Assembly: GCA_007125455.1 (NCBI GenBank)
Contig: SLDE01000018.1
Span: forward strand, 1 to 40,311
DNA: 40,311 nucleotides
Origin: Ectothiorhodospiraceae bacterium
GTDB lineage: Bacteria > Pseudomonadota > Gammaproteobacteria > Thiohalomonadales > Thiohalomonadaceae
Direction of reading: 5' to 3'
Below, piece after piece: positions 1 to 6,949 of the stretch (position 1 is the stretch's first letter; each line of letters opens with the position of its first letter). The translations under genes were made by a program, and so were the position numbers. The notes beneath the pieces are model-generated. The model did not search any database and was not told the origin of the DNA. It saw nothing but the letters and a program-made list of their open reading frames with translations.

Positions 1-2268
1 GGCCAGTTCGATACGCCCTGCCTCGCTGGGGCCGTACACCTCGGCCACCAGGGTCTGGCGTACCGGCGGGCCGGGCGGCACCTCGGCCACTTTGATCTTG
101 GCCTCATGGCGTTGTGCGATGGGTTCGATCAGGCCGCGCACCTGCTTGGCGATGTCACGGCTCTGTAGATTGCGCTGATGGCGGTCGACCAGGTTCACCT
201 GCAGGTCGGCGCGGGCCGGGCCACCGCGCAGGTAGTAGTGTCGGATCAGGCCATTGAAGTTGAAGGGTGCCGCCACGCCGCTGTAAACCTGCACATCGCG
301 CACCGTATCGACGGCAGTGATCACCCGCGCCATCTCACGGGCGACGGCATCGGTTCGCTCCAGGGTGCTGCCCTCGGGCATGTCGATAATGACCTGAAAC
401 TCGTTCTTGTTGTCAAACGGCAGCATCTTGACTTCGACCAGGTTGGCCGGGAACAGCATCAGCGCACCAATCAGTAGCAGGATGGCGCCGCTCAAGAACA
501 ACCAGCGATTGCGCGCCGAAGCCAGGATGAACACCATGCTGCGCCGATACATCGCCGTCAGCGGACCTTCCGCTTCGCCATCCTGGCCGTGGTTGCGCAG
601 GCGCGCCAACAACCCCGCGTGGCGGGAGAGCGGTGCTTGGTCCGATGCGTTGCCATTCGCGGCGTCCCTTTTCAACCAGCGCACGCTGGCCCAGGGCGTG
701 ATGATGAAGGCCACCAGCATGGAGGCGGCCATGGCGATGCTTGCCCCAACGGGGATCGGCCGCATGTAAGGCCCCATCAGGCCACCAACCGCGGACATTG
801 GCAGGATCGACAGGATCACCGCCAGGGTGGCCAGGATCAAGGGGCGGCGCACCTCGTCGACGGCCTCGATCACCACCTGGGCGATGTCTCGCCCGTGGTT
901 GCCCGGCATCTGCAGGTGCCGGACGATGTTCTCGATGTCGACGATCGGGTCATCCACCAGGATGCCAATGGAGAAGATCAGGGCGAACAGGGTGATGCGG
1001 TTGAGCGTGTAGTCGAGGAAGTAGAAGCCGCTCAGGGTAATGGCGAGTGTCACCGGGATGGCGATAGCAACGACCATGGACGCGCGCCAGCCCAGGAAGA
1101 ACCAGATCAGCAGGGTCACCGAGAATACCGCGATGCCCATGTGCAGCAGCAGTTCGTTGGACTTTGTGGTGGCGGTGAAGCCGTAGTTACGGGTCACCTC
1201 GACCTTGACCGAGGCGGGGATCAGACGCCCCTTTTCCGCTTCGACCCGGTTCATCACCCGGTCGACCACGTCGATGGCACTGGTCCCCGGCAGCTTGGCC
1301 ACCGAGATGGTCACGGCATTGCGAAAACTGCCTGGCCGGAACGTCTCGTCTTCGCCCAGCTCATCCAGAACACCGGCCCCGTAGCTGAAGTGCACGTAGT
1401 TGTCCGGTTCGCCCGGGCCGTCCTCGATGGTGGCGATATCACCCAGGCGCAGTGGTTTCTTCAGCGCAGCGATGATGGTCATGTCATAGTTCTTGACCTG
1501 GGTGTCGGCCACGTCCTCGGCCGATCGGTAGGTGGCGACGCCGTCAACCCTGACCTCGCTATCGGCCATGCGGATGCCACCGGCCGTGACCGACTGGTTG
1601 CCTTGGTGCAGGGCATACACGATATCGCTGAGCATGACGTTGTTGGCACGCAGCGCAGCACGATCGGGCAGCACCCGTAGCTCGCGCTGTTGGCCGCCGA
1701 TGACCTTGGTCTCTGCCACATCCTTGACACCCTTCAACTCCTCGCGAAGTTGAACGGCCAGGCGACGCAGCATGTAAGCGTCGTAGTGGTCGCTCCACAA
1801 GGTCAGGGTCAGCACCGGCACATCGTCGATGTTACGCATTGTCAGCACGGGCGTGGAGGCACCCGCTGGCAGCCAGTCGAGATTTTCGTCGATCTGGGTA
1901 CGGGCCTCGGTGATCGCCTGCAGGGGCGAGTAGCCGACGTAGAAGCGCAGGGAAACCAGACACTGGTTTTCCAATGCGGTGGTGTATACGTATTCGACAC
2001 CAGGCAGTTCCTTCAGCAGACTCTGCAACGGGCGGCAGACCCGCTGCTCCACATCAGGTGCCGGGGTTGCCGCGATATCGACGCGCACATCGATCATGGT
2101 GACGTTGATCTGAGGCTCTTCCTCGCGCGGCAGGTTGGCAATGGCCACGAGGCCGATCAGGGTTGCGATAAGGATCACCAGCGGGGTGATCTTGGAATGG
2201 ATGAACTCTGCGATCAGGCGTTGGCTGAAGCTCATCGGAGGTGATTGGGGCGAGACAGGATTCGACAT
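1..2268 (-). CDS. RND efflux permease, 3' end missing
   Basis: Inner-membrane proton-driven RND pump subunit; 756 codons are visible and the frame is still open at the window edge. I translated it directly: it begins MSNPVSPQSPPMSFSQRLIA, followed by the first membrane segment. The periplasmic loop opens with PREEEPQI. TM4 carries GILVDDPIVDIENIVRH, the paired aspartates (DD) used for proton relay in AcrB-type pumps; CusA-type metal pumps lack this exact pair. The second half starts after a hydrophilic linker and contains the motif MLPFDNKNEFQV. The start lies 4 bp beyond the stop of the upstream MFP gene, so the two are certainly co-transcribed. Substrate cannot be told from sequence. It belongs to the AcrB/MexF-like superfamily; the C-terminal quarter is outside the window, and any outer-membrane partner would be too. 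Confidence 0.9.
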   Translation of the reverse strand, partial: MSNPVSPQSPPMSFSQRLIAEFIHSKITPLVILIATLIGLVAIANLPREEEPQINVTMIDVRVDIAATPAPDVEQRVCRPLQSLLKELPGVEYVYTTALENQCLVSLRFYVGYSPLQAITEARTQIDENLDWLPAGASTPVLTMRNIDDVPVLTLTLWSDHYDAYMLRRLAVQLREELKGVKDVAETKVIGGQQRELRVLPDRAALRANNVMLSDIVYALHQGNQSVTAGGIRMADSEVRVDGVATYRSAEDVADTQVKNYDMTIIAALKKPLRLGDIATIEDGPGEPDNYVHFSYGAGVLDELGEDETFRPGSFRNAVTISVAKLPGTSAIDVVDRVMNRVEAEKGRLIPASVKVEVTRNYGFTATTKSNELLLHMGIAVFSVTLLIWFFLGWRASMVVAIAIPVTLAITLSGFYFLDYTLNRITLFALIFSIGILVDDPIVDIENIVRHLQMPGNHGRDIAQVVIEAVDEVRRPLILATLAVILSILPMSAVGGLMGPYMRPIPVGASIAMAASMLVAFIITPWASVRWLKRDAANGNASDQAPLSRHAGLLARLRNHGQDGEAEGPLTAMYRRSMVFILASARNRWLFLSGAILLLIGALMLFPANLVEVKMLPFDNKNEFQVIIDMPEGSTLERTDAVAREMARVITAVDTVRDVQVYSGVAAPFNFNGLIRHYYLRGGPARADLQVNLVDRHQRNLQSRDIAKQVRGLIEPIAQRHEAKIKVAEVPPGPPVRQTLVAEVYGPSEAGRIELA

Positions 2269-2272
2269 ACGG

Positions 2273-3358
2273 CTAGAGACGGTCGCCGTCGCGCAGGCTT
2301 TCGGTCGGGTTCAACACGATGCGCTCACCCGCCGTCAGGCCGGACAGTACCTCGATGCCGTCCCGCTCCTGTCGGCCGGTTCGCACCAGGCGCAGTTCGG
2401 CACTACCAAGGTTATCGATGAACACGACGTCGAGCTGACCGCGCTTGAGCAGCGCACTGCTCGGCACGATGATCGTCGAACGTGAGCCGCTGGCGAAATG
2501 CACCCGCCCCAGCATACCCAGCTTAAGACCATTCGCCGACGGCAGGTCAATGCGGGCGATGAATGAGCGCGTCGCCTGGTCGACCACGGGCACCACCTCG
2601 GCAAACTCGGCCTCTATCGCCAGGCCCGCCGCACCGATTGTCACCCGTGCCGGTCTACCGGGCTCAACCTCGCGGGCGAAGCGTTCGGGAATACGGGTCT
2701 CGATCCACATGGAATCAGGGTCATACAGGGTCACCAGAACGGGGCCCTCGGTGACATCCCTGCCGGAGGCCAGGCCCGGTGTGGCGAAGTCGCCTGGGTT
2801 GACGCTTTTGTCGGCGACAATTCCGTCGATGGGGCTTGTCAGGGTGGTGTAGCCGAGCTGGGTAGCGGCATCCTTGACAGCGGCCTCGGCCCCGTCGAAC
2901 TCAGCCAGGGCGCTCTTCCAGTTGGCCGTTGCCGCACCCAGGTCATGGGCCGATGCCAGCTTATCCTCGTGCAGGCGCTGGATGCGTTGGTGCTCTCGCT
3001 CCATCCGCTCCAGATTGGCCCTGGCGGTATTCAGGCGCGACTGGGCCACCCGCCGTCTTGCCAGGAAATCCTCGGATTCGAGCTCCAGCAGGATATCCCC
3101 GTGCTTCACCCGTTGACCTGCCCGCACATGCACCGACTTGACTCGTCCTGTCACCAGGGGAATCACATCGATGCGATTGCGCGAATCGACGACACCGTCG
3201 TACTCAACCCATTCGGACAGGTTGGAGGTGATGACCTCGAAGCGCGTATCGGGATAAACCGCTGGCGGTTCGTCGGCGATGGCGGCCGTTGCCGCCAGGC
3301 TGAGCGCGATAAGGCTTGCCTGACTGAGTTGCATCAAAGACTGAGCGCATCGGGCCAT
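2273..3358 (-). CDS. RND efflux periplasmic adaptor (MFP)
   Basis: HlyD/AcrA-type membrane fusion protein that links the RND permease to an outer-membrane channel. It has the lipoyl-like strand (VTGRVKSVHVRAGQRV), a coiled-coil hairpin rich in Arg/Glu/Ala (about residues 85-150), the second lipoyl half (SPIDGIVADKSVNPGD), a beta-barrel, and a C-terminal domain ending in LRDGDRL. The start is uncertain. The frame is open from 3568, with ATGs at 3496, 3406, 3358 and 3334, none with a good Shine-Dalgarno. I chose 3358 because it places a signal peptide (MARCAQSLMQ..., cleaved after AAIA) directly before the mature adaptor; 3496 would also give a signal-like N-terminus. Its stop is 4 bp before the permease start. 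The 16-bp palindrome at 3583-3598 and the luxR-type gene lie upstream on the same strand. Confidence 0.87.
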   Translation of the reverse strand: MARCAQSLMQLSQASLIALSLAATAAIADEPPAVYPDTRFEVITSNLSEWVEYDGVVDSRNRIDVIPLVTGRVKSVHVRAGQRVKHGDILLELESEDFLARRRVAQSRLNTARANLERMEREHQRIQRLHEDKLASAHDLGAATANWKSALAEFDGAEAAVKDAATQLGYTTLTSPIDGIVADKSVNPGDFATPGLASGRDVTEGPVLVTLYDPDSMWIETRIPERFAREVEPGRPARVTIGAAGLAIEAEFAEVVPVVDQATRSFIARIDLPSANGLKLGMLGRVHFASGSRSTIIVPSSALLKRGQLDVVFIDNLGSAELRLVRTGRQERDGIEVLSGLTAGERIVLNPTESLRDGDRL

Positions 3359-3582
3359 CGTGAACCCAGGTGCCGAAACGGGAAAAAGCCCTGCCTCACT
3401 CGACATCTCGACGGCATGGGCGCCTGGGATGCTGGCCGCCAGCGAGCCGAACAACCCGACTCGGATGGGCGTTCGGGTGGAGATCTGCTTTTTCATATCC
3501 CTGATTCTCTGGTTTGTCCCGGTAACGCCAGGGTGTTCCGGCAACACGCACGAGCTTAGGGAAAACAAGGGCAGGGATCTAT

Positions 3583-3598
3583 CCTGCTAATTAGCAGG
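3583..3598. promoter_or_regulatory. Perfect 16-bp palindrome, candidate operator
   Basis: CCTGCTAATTAGCAGG is identical to its own reverse complement. It sits between the stop of the LuxR-type gene and the start of the MFP-RND operon. Its outer CTG...CAG symmetry and length resemble LuxR-family lux-type boxes, though TetR- or MarR-type dimers also use such sites. Binding by the neighbouring regulator is inference. Confidence 0.5.
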
Positions 3599-3693
3599 TA
3601 TGAGGTGTGGGGCACCGAGTAGCCGGTAGTGCTTTGCCCCAGCGTCTGCGGCTGGGATGTATCAGTCGATGATTGTTGAACCAGCCTGACGGC

Positions 3694-4476
3694 TCAGCCG
3701 GATGCCTGATTCAACCACAGGCTCATCAGCCCCGCCCGGCCCCGCACACCGAACTTGCGGAACACACCGGTGACATAGCTGTGGGTAGTCGAGAATGCGA
3801 GCCCCAGCTGTTCTGCAATCTGCTTTTCCGTGGCTTCGGTCAGAAGCAGCTTCAGCACATCACGTTCCCGAGGCATCAAGGGCGTGGATGCGACCAGTAA
3901 ACCATGGCTCAGCATCAGTCGACGATGAAACCACTTGATGCCGCGCAAGGTAAAAGCGAGCAGTTCCGCTTCATTTTCCGTGAACGGCTGACGGGAATGA
4001 AAGCCAAAATAGGATTCGGCGTCCTGATTGACCGGGAAGCCAACCCAAACGGAGTCGTGGGTACCGACGGAGGCATAGAATTGCTTGTAGTAGGGTGAAT
4101 CAAACCAGTCTGCAGGCAAATCCCTGCGGATAATATGACACCGGAACGTGCCGACCTCCTTCAGCGGAAGAAGAAAGGCGGGATCAACCTCCCTGCGCTC
4201 CCAGCGTCGCTTTATCTCCTTAACGAGCTCTTCATCGGGGTGCGGAGCCACCGCGTGAAGTTGCTGACCACCGGGCACCCGCCACCCCTTCAGGGGATCG
4301 TCGGCATAATCGCCCGACATGCACACGGCACCGGTCCAATTGGCATTCCAGGCACCCACCAGATCGCAAAGGGAGCTCATCAGGTAGCTGGTTGCCTCTT
4401 CGGTTTGGTTGACGCCAAAATCTGCCAGACCATCCCAAATGCGATTTACTTCTTCGTAAGCGGCTACCGGATTCAT
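3694..4476 (-). CDS. LuxR-type transcriptional regulator (solo)
   Basis: 260-residue DNA-binding regulator. The C-terminal ~60 residues are a LuxR/FixJ helix-turn-helix: PRERDVLKLLL, then EKQIAEQLG, then the recognition helix region FSTTHSYV and FRKFGVRGRAGLM. The N-terminal ~190 residues do not show the W/Y/D/P/W/G pattern of acyl-homoserine-lactone binding domains; the stretch from about 140 to 195 looks GAF-like and is continuous with a helix (GIKWFHRRLMLSHGLL) leading into the HTH. So this is probably a LuxR solo sensing something other than AHL; no luxI-type synthase is in the window. It precedes the palindrome and the MFP-RND genes in the same direction, which suggests it controls efflux. 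The Shine-Dalgarno at 4476 is weak, so the start could be slightly different. Confidence 0.82.
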   Translation of the reverse strand: MNPVAAYEEVNRIWDGLADFGVNQTEEATSYLMSSLCDLVGAWNANWTGAVCMSGDYADDPLKGWRVPGGQQLHAVAPHPDEELVKEIKRRWERREVDPAFLLPLKEVGTFRCHIIRRDLPADWFDSPYYKQFYASVGTHDSVWVGFPVNQDAESYFGFHSRQPFTENEAELLAFTLRGIKWFHRRLMLSHGLLVASTPLMPRERDVLKLLLTEATEKQIAEQLGLAFSTTHSYVTGVFRKFGVRGRAGLMSLWLNQASG

Positions 4477-4572
4477 GAAGTCTCAGTTCGGTTGTCATGA
4501 GCATCGCCCAGGCGCGGGTTCGCATCCTCGGCATACGATTATCCAGAATTCGCTGCTGGACGCAACGGAAAC

Positions 4573-4616
4573 TAACGAACTAAGGGTAACGAACTACGGG
4601 AAAGCGAACTAAGGGG
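4573..4616. repeat. Short tandem repeat, three ~14-bp units
   Basis: Three imperfect units of the form AACGAACTAAGGG stand in line (4573-4586, 4587-4600, 4603-4616; the last two are separated by 2 bp). They lie in non-coding DNA upstream of the LuxR-type gene. The trailing AAGGGGACA is a motif often seen around REP/RAYT-type repeats (knowledge, not tested here). Confidence 0.6.
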
Positions 4617-4638
4617 ACACCCACCGTTCGACTTGTCT

Positions 4639-4656
4639 GTCGGCCTAAAGGCCGAC
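4639..4656. repeat. REP-like hairpin (GTCGGCCT/AGGCCGAC)
   Basis: An 8-bp perfect inverted repeat with a 2-nt centre, followed by CTACA. This matches the look of common interspersed REP-type elements of proteobacteria. No T-tract follows on either strand, so it is probably not a terminator. Confidence 0.5.
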
Positions 4657-4670
4657 CTACATGGCATGGG

Positions 4671-4706
4671 TTTTTCTCTGTGTGCTCTGTGCCCTCTGTG
4701 TTGAAA
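4671..4706. repeat. Single arm of the CACAGAG interspersed repeat
   Basis: This stretch reads CTCTGTG repeated about every 9-10 bp and ends GTGTTGAAA. It matches the right arms of the paired elements at 9007-9138 and 12670-12810. No left arm is visible upstream, so this is a half element. Confidence 0.6.
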
Positions 4707-4720
4707 GCTTGTATCTACTC

Positions 4721-4750
4721 GCCCCCTCTCCCCTCAAGGGGAGAGGGGGC
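4721..4750. repeat. Long hairpin, 13-bp perfect stem
   Basis: GCCCCCTCTCCCC (4721-4733) pairs perfectly with 4738-4750 around a TCAA loop. The core is shared with the palindrome at 40207-40230, so it belongs to the same interspersed repeat family. It lies downstream of tpx (minus strand) and could stop or protect that transcript, but there is no T-tract on the minus side. The rest of 4477-4872 shows only an 8-bp inverted repeat (CAGACGAC 4812-4819 / GTCGTCTG 4829-4836) and no gene. Confidence 0.6.
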
Positions 4751-4872
4751 TTAACAGATTATTTTTATTTCGCTTGCTCACCGCAAGGACGTAGACAAGC
4801 CGATGATCGTTCAGACGACTCCGGGGGTGTCGTCTGTGCTGACTATTCGATGCGCTGGGTAATGACTTATCC

Positions 4873-5373
4873 CTACAACACTGCCACTGCCGCATCGTAA
4901 TCCGGCTCGTGGGTGATCTCGCCCACCAGTTGGCTGTGCAGGACCTTGTTGTCTTCATCCAGCACCAGCACGGCACGGGCGGTGATCCCGGCCAGTGGGC
5001 CATCGGTGATCAGCATGCCGTAGTCCTTGGCGAAGTGCTTGTCGCGCATCATCGACAGGGTGACGACATTCTCCAGCTTTTCGCCGGTGCAAAAGCGTTG
5101 CGCGGCGAAGGGCAGATCGGCGGAGACGATCAGCGCCACCAAATCCTTGGCGTGATCCTTGGCTATCTGATTGAACTTGACGGTGGAGGCGGCGCAGACG
5201 CCAGTATCCATGCTGGGGACGATGCTGATCAACTTCTTCTTGCCGACAAAATCGGCCAGGGTTTTGTCGGCCAGCTCAACGCTGGTGAGGGAGAAATCGG
5301 GGGCAGTTGTGCCGATCGCGGGCAGTTCGCCGTTGGTGGTGACGGGGTTGCCTTCGAGGGTAACGCTAGCCAT
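4873..5373 (-). CDS. tpx: Thiol peroxidase Tpx
   Basis: Atypical two-cysteine peroxiredoxin of 166 residues that reduces hydrogen peroxide and alkyl hydroperoxides with thioredoxin as reductant. The peroxidatic cysteine is C60 in PSMDTGVC and the resolving cysteine is C95 in QRFC, essentially the E. coli Tpx positions (C61, C95). The family N-terminus (TLEGNPV) is present. I set the start at 5373 because AGGAG lies 8 nt upstream; an in-frame ATG at 5409 has no such support. No signal peptide is visible, so I expect a cytoplasmic location. A DUF1840 gene and a rhodanese follow upstream on the same strand, giving a small redox/sulfur neighbourhood, though the gaps (about 85 bp) allow separate promoters. 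Confidence 0.96.
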   Translation of the reverse strand: MASVTLEGNPVTTNGELPAIGTTAPDFSLTSVELADKTLADFVGKKKLISIVPSMDTGVCAASTVKFNQIAKDHAKDLVALIVSADLPFAAQRFCTGEKLENVVTLSMMRDKHFAKDYGMLITDGPLAGITARAVLVLDEDNKVLHSQLVGEITHEPDYDAAVAVL

Positions 5374-5457
5374 GGGCTTTACTCCTGGTTGGTGGAAATT
5401 TATTATCAAGCCATAAAACTATAGGCTGACCCAATACAAATTACCACTCCCTATCCC

Positions 5458-5757
5458 CTACTTATCCCACATCACCTGTGCGTTGCTCTGCTGCGCATCC
5501 CGCAGTAGCTTGATCATCGGCATGGCACGTTGCGCCAGACCCGGCTTGAAATCCTCCTCGTCGGCGTCGGGAGCTTGCTCGGCAGCCTTGCTGGCGGCAA
5601 CTGCGGCCTCCAGCCGCGCCAGGGCCACGGGAATATCCTCGGGCATCATCGCGCTGGGGATGGTACCGCTGTGGCCCATGATCTTGAGCAGGCTGCGGGC
5701 CACATCTCCCATCATGGTGATATCCGCCGAGGCGGGTGAGCTAAAGGTGACTAGCAT
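5458..5757 (-). CDS. DUF1840 family protein
   Basis: 99-residue cytoplasmic protein of unknown function. It follows the DUF1840 pattern: an N-terminal strand (MLVTFSSPASADITMMGD), a segment with IPSAMMPEDIPVALARL, an acidic low-complexity linker (DADEEDF) and a conserved end (LAQRAMPMIKLLRDA...VMWDK). GGGAG lies 7 nt before the ATG, which fixes the start. It lies between tpx and the rhodanese gene, all on the minus strand. Family members are widespread in beta- and gammaproteobacteria; I know of no assigned activity and infer none. Confidence 0.85.
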   Translation of the reverse strand: MLVTFSSPASADITMMGDVARSLLKIMGHSGTIPSAMMPEDIPVALARLEAAVAASKAAEQAPDADEEDFKPGLAQRAMPMIKLLRDAQQSNAQVMWDK

Positions 5758-5796
5758 CGGTTTCTCCCAGTTATTCGGTGGTGTAACGGATTCAGC

Positions 5797-6240
5797 TTAA
5801 CACTGTCGGCAGGGTTCAGTGGGTAAACCACGACGCAACCAACCGGGCCCGGCACCACTGCCGGCCATGCCCTCACGGATATTATAGACCTGGGTGAAGC
5901 CCTGGGCCTGTAGGAAGCGTTGTACCTGGGTGGTACGGTTGCCGGTACGGCAGATCAGGCCGATTGGGGCATTACGATCGCCATCAACGCTGCGCAACAC
6001 CTCGTCGAGAAAGCCGCGCGGCCCATCGGGGTGGAGCATATTTATCCGCAGCACCCCTTTGGCAACACCGGTCTGGCGCCACTCACGCGGGGTGCGGATA
6101 TCGATCACGGTCAGCTGCTCTCGCTCCATCAACTCCCGCGCCTCCGGCGCAGAGAGGTTCTGCGGCTGCGCCGCGGTCGGCGTGATCGCTTGTGCCAGGC
6201 CAACGAACAGAAACAGGCTTACTATCAGTAGGTACTTCAA
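5797..6240 (-). CDS. Exported rhodanese-domain protein
   Basis: 147-residue single-domain rhodanese, probably periplasmic. A signal peptide (KYLLIVSLFLFVGLAQA) precedes the domain. The domain shows VIDIRTPREW and the active-site loop CRTGNRT with its catalytic cysteine, then an end typical of the fold (YNIREGMAGSG). Rhodaneses move sulfane sulfur to thiols or cyanide; the real acceptor is unknown. The start is best placed at a TTG (6240): AGGAG lies 7 nt upstream and the signal peptide begins immediately. The ATG at 6297 would add 19 residues ahead of the signal peptide. The C-terminus ends in CRQC, a possible extra metal or thiol site. A sulfur-metabolising host is consistent but not proven. 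Confidence 0.88.
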   Translation of the reverse strand: MKYLLIVSLFLFVGLAQAITPTAAQPQNLSAPEARELMEREQLTVIDIRTPREWRQTGVAKGVLRINMLHPDGPRGFLDEVLRSVDGDRNAPIGLICRTGNRTTQVQRFLQAQGFTQVYNIREGMAGSGAGPGWLRRGLPTEPCRQC

Positions 6241-6317
6241 GGGACAACTCCTAAATAGACTTCGGTTCAGCCAATCAGATGCAGGCAAGGGGGACAAGTT
6301 CCACTAACCATCACGCC

Positions 6318-6534
6318 TTATTCACAATTGGGGCAAGCCGAACTATGGCCATAGGCGGTAAGTAACCGCTCACCTTGCCGCAAGACCACAAAAACACGTA
6401 ACTAATTGATTTATATAGCGCATGTGCGACACGGCCTAAAATGGCAGCAAACCGCCGCAAGCCCCGTGGGGACAGGCACTTGGCCCGCTTGCCCAAGTGT
6501 TACCCACAAACTTATCCACAGCTTTTGTGGATAA
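6318..6534. promoter_or_regulatory. Cluster of DnaA boxes in non-coding DNA
   Basis: Three perfect matches to TTATNCACA are present: TTATTCACA at 6318-6326, TTATCCACA at 6512-6520, and the same word inverted at 6526-6534. TTACCCACA at 6500-6508 differs by one base. The last two perfect boxes form a 13-bp perfect inverted repeat (6508-6520 with 6526-6538, 5-nt loop). An AT-rich patch (about 6398-6418) lies between. No convincing gene lies in 6241-6676. This could bind DnaA as a titration, regulatory or origin-like site; that is inference. Confidence 0.55.
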
Positions 6535-6553
6535 GTTTTTCACCCAAACATAA

Positions 6554-6580
6554 AAAAGGGCAGCCGCTGGCTACCCTTTT
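6554..6580 (-). terminator. Rho-independent terminator
   Basis: On the minus strand AAAAGGGTAGCC pairs with GGCTGCCCTTTT (one mismatch, 3-nt loop) and is followed by a run of T. It ends the transcript carrying the 68-residue gene at 6677-6883 and possibly rep. The stem is flanked by A/T runs on both sides, so it can work in both directions. Confidence 0.8.
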
Positions 6581-6676
6581 GCTAAGCCCCAGAGGGGGCT
6601 GATCTAAATAATATTTACACTCTAGCGCAACTGAGCCATCCCTGCTGTGATGGCAACACAACGCCGAACCGCCCGC

Positions 6677-6883
6677 CTAGGCCCAAGCGTCGAGTCGGCC
6701 CTCCATCGGGCGCTGGTCATCGCCGGTGCGGCTTTGCTGCTCGTTGCTGGTCTCCTGGCTTTCCTCGACCGGATTGGCAATCACTGCCTCGTTCTGGGAC
6801 TGGCTGCGCATCTCCTCCTGGGTCTGAGAATAGAGCGGCGCCAGCGAGGACTGCTGAGTATTGGGATTGACGTTGTTGATCAT
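6677..6883 (-). CDS. Small hydrophilic protein, unknown function
   Basis: 68 residues, not recognised. The composition is strongly polar: Gln, Glu, Ser and Asn make up much of it (MINNVNPNTQQSSLAPLYSQ at the start, VEESQETSNEQQ in the middle, RLDAWA at the end). No membrane segment, signal peptide or cysteine is seen; it may be largely disordered. I accept it as a real gene because AAGGAG lies 6 nt before the ATG and a strong terminator follows about 100 bp later. It is downstream of rep on the same strand with a 66-bp gap, so it could be co-transcribed or have its own promoter. No function is inferred. Confidence 0.65.
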   Translation of the reverse strand: MINNVNPNTQQSSLAPLYSQTQEEMRSQSQNEAVIANPVEESQETSNEQQSRTGDDQRPMEGRLDAWA

Positions 6884-6949
6884 GGTGGACTCCTTTCAGG
6901 ACTCCCGTTGCTAGTACACTGATTCTAGCAGAAAATCCGCCGTGCGCCA

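Noticed and set aside
589-1680. 363-residue plus-strand open frame
   Set aside because: Antisense to the RND permease; composition rich in His, Asp, Gly and Gln is typical of the complement of a GC-rich gene.
3694-4476. Regulator as a quorum-sensing AHL receptor
   Set aside because: The conserved AHL-pocket residue pattern is not seen and no synthase gene is nearby.
4721-4750. 13-bp hairpin as terminator of tpx
   Set aside because: No T-tract on the minus strand and the core recurs at 40207-40230, so a repeat is the better reading.
6311-6496. 61-residue minus-strand frame in the DnaA-box region
   Set aside because: No ribosome site and no recognisable pattern; it overlaps a DnaA box.
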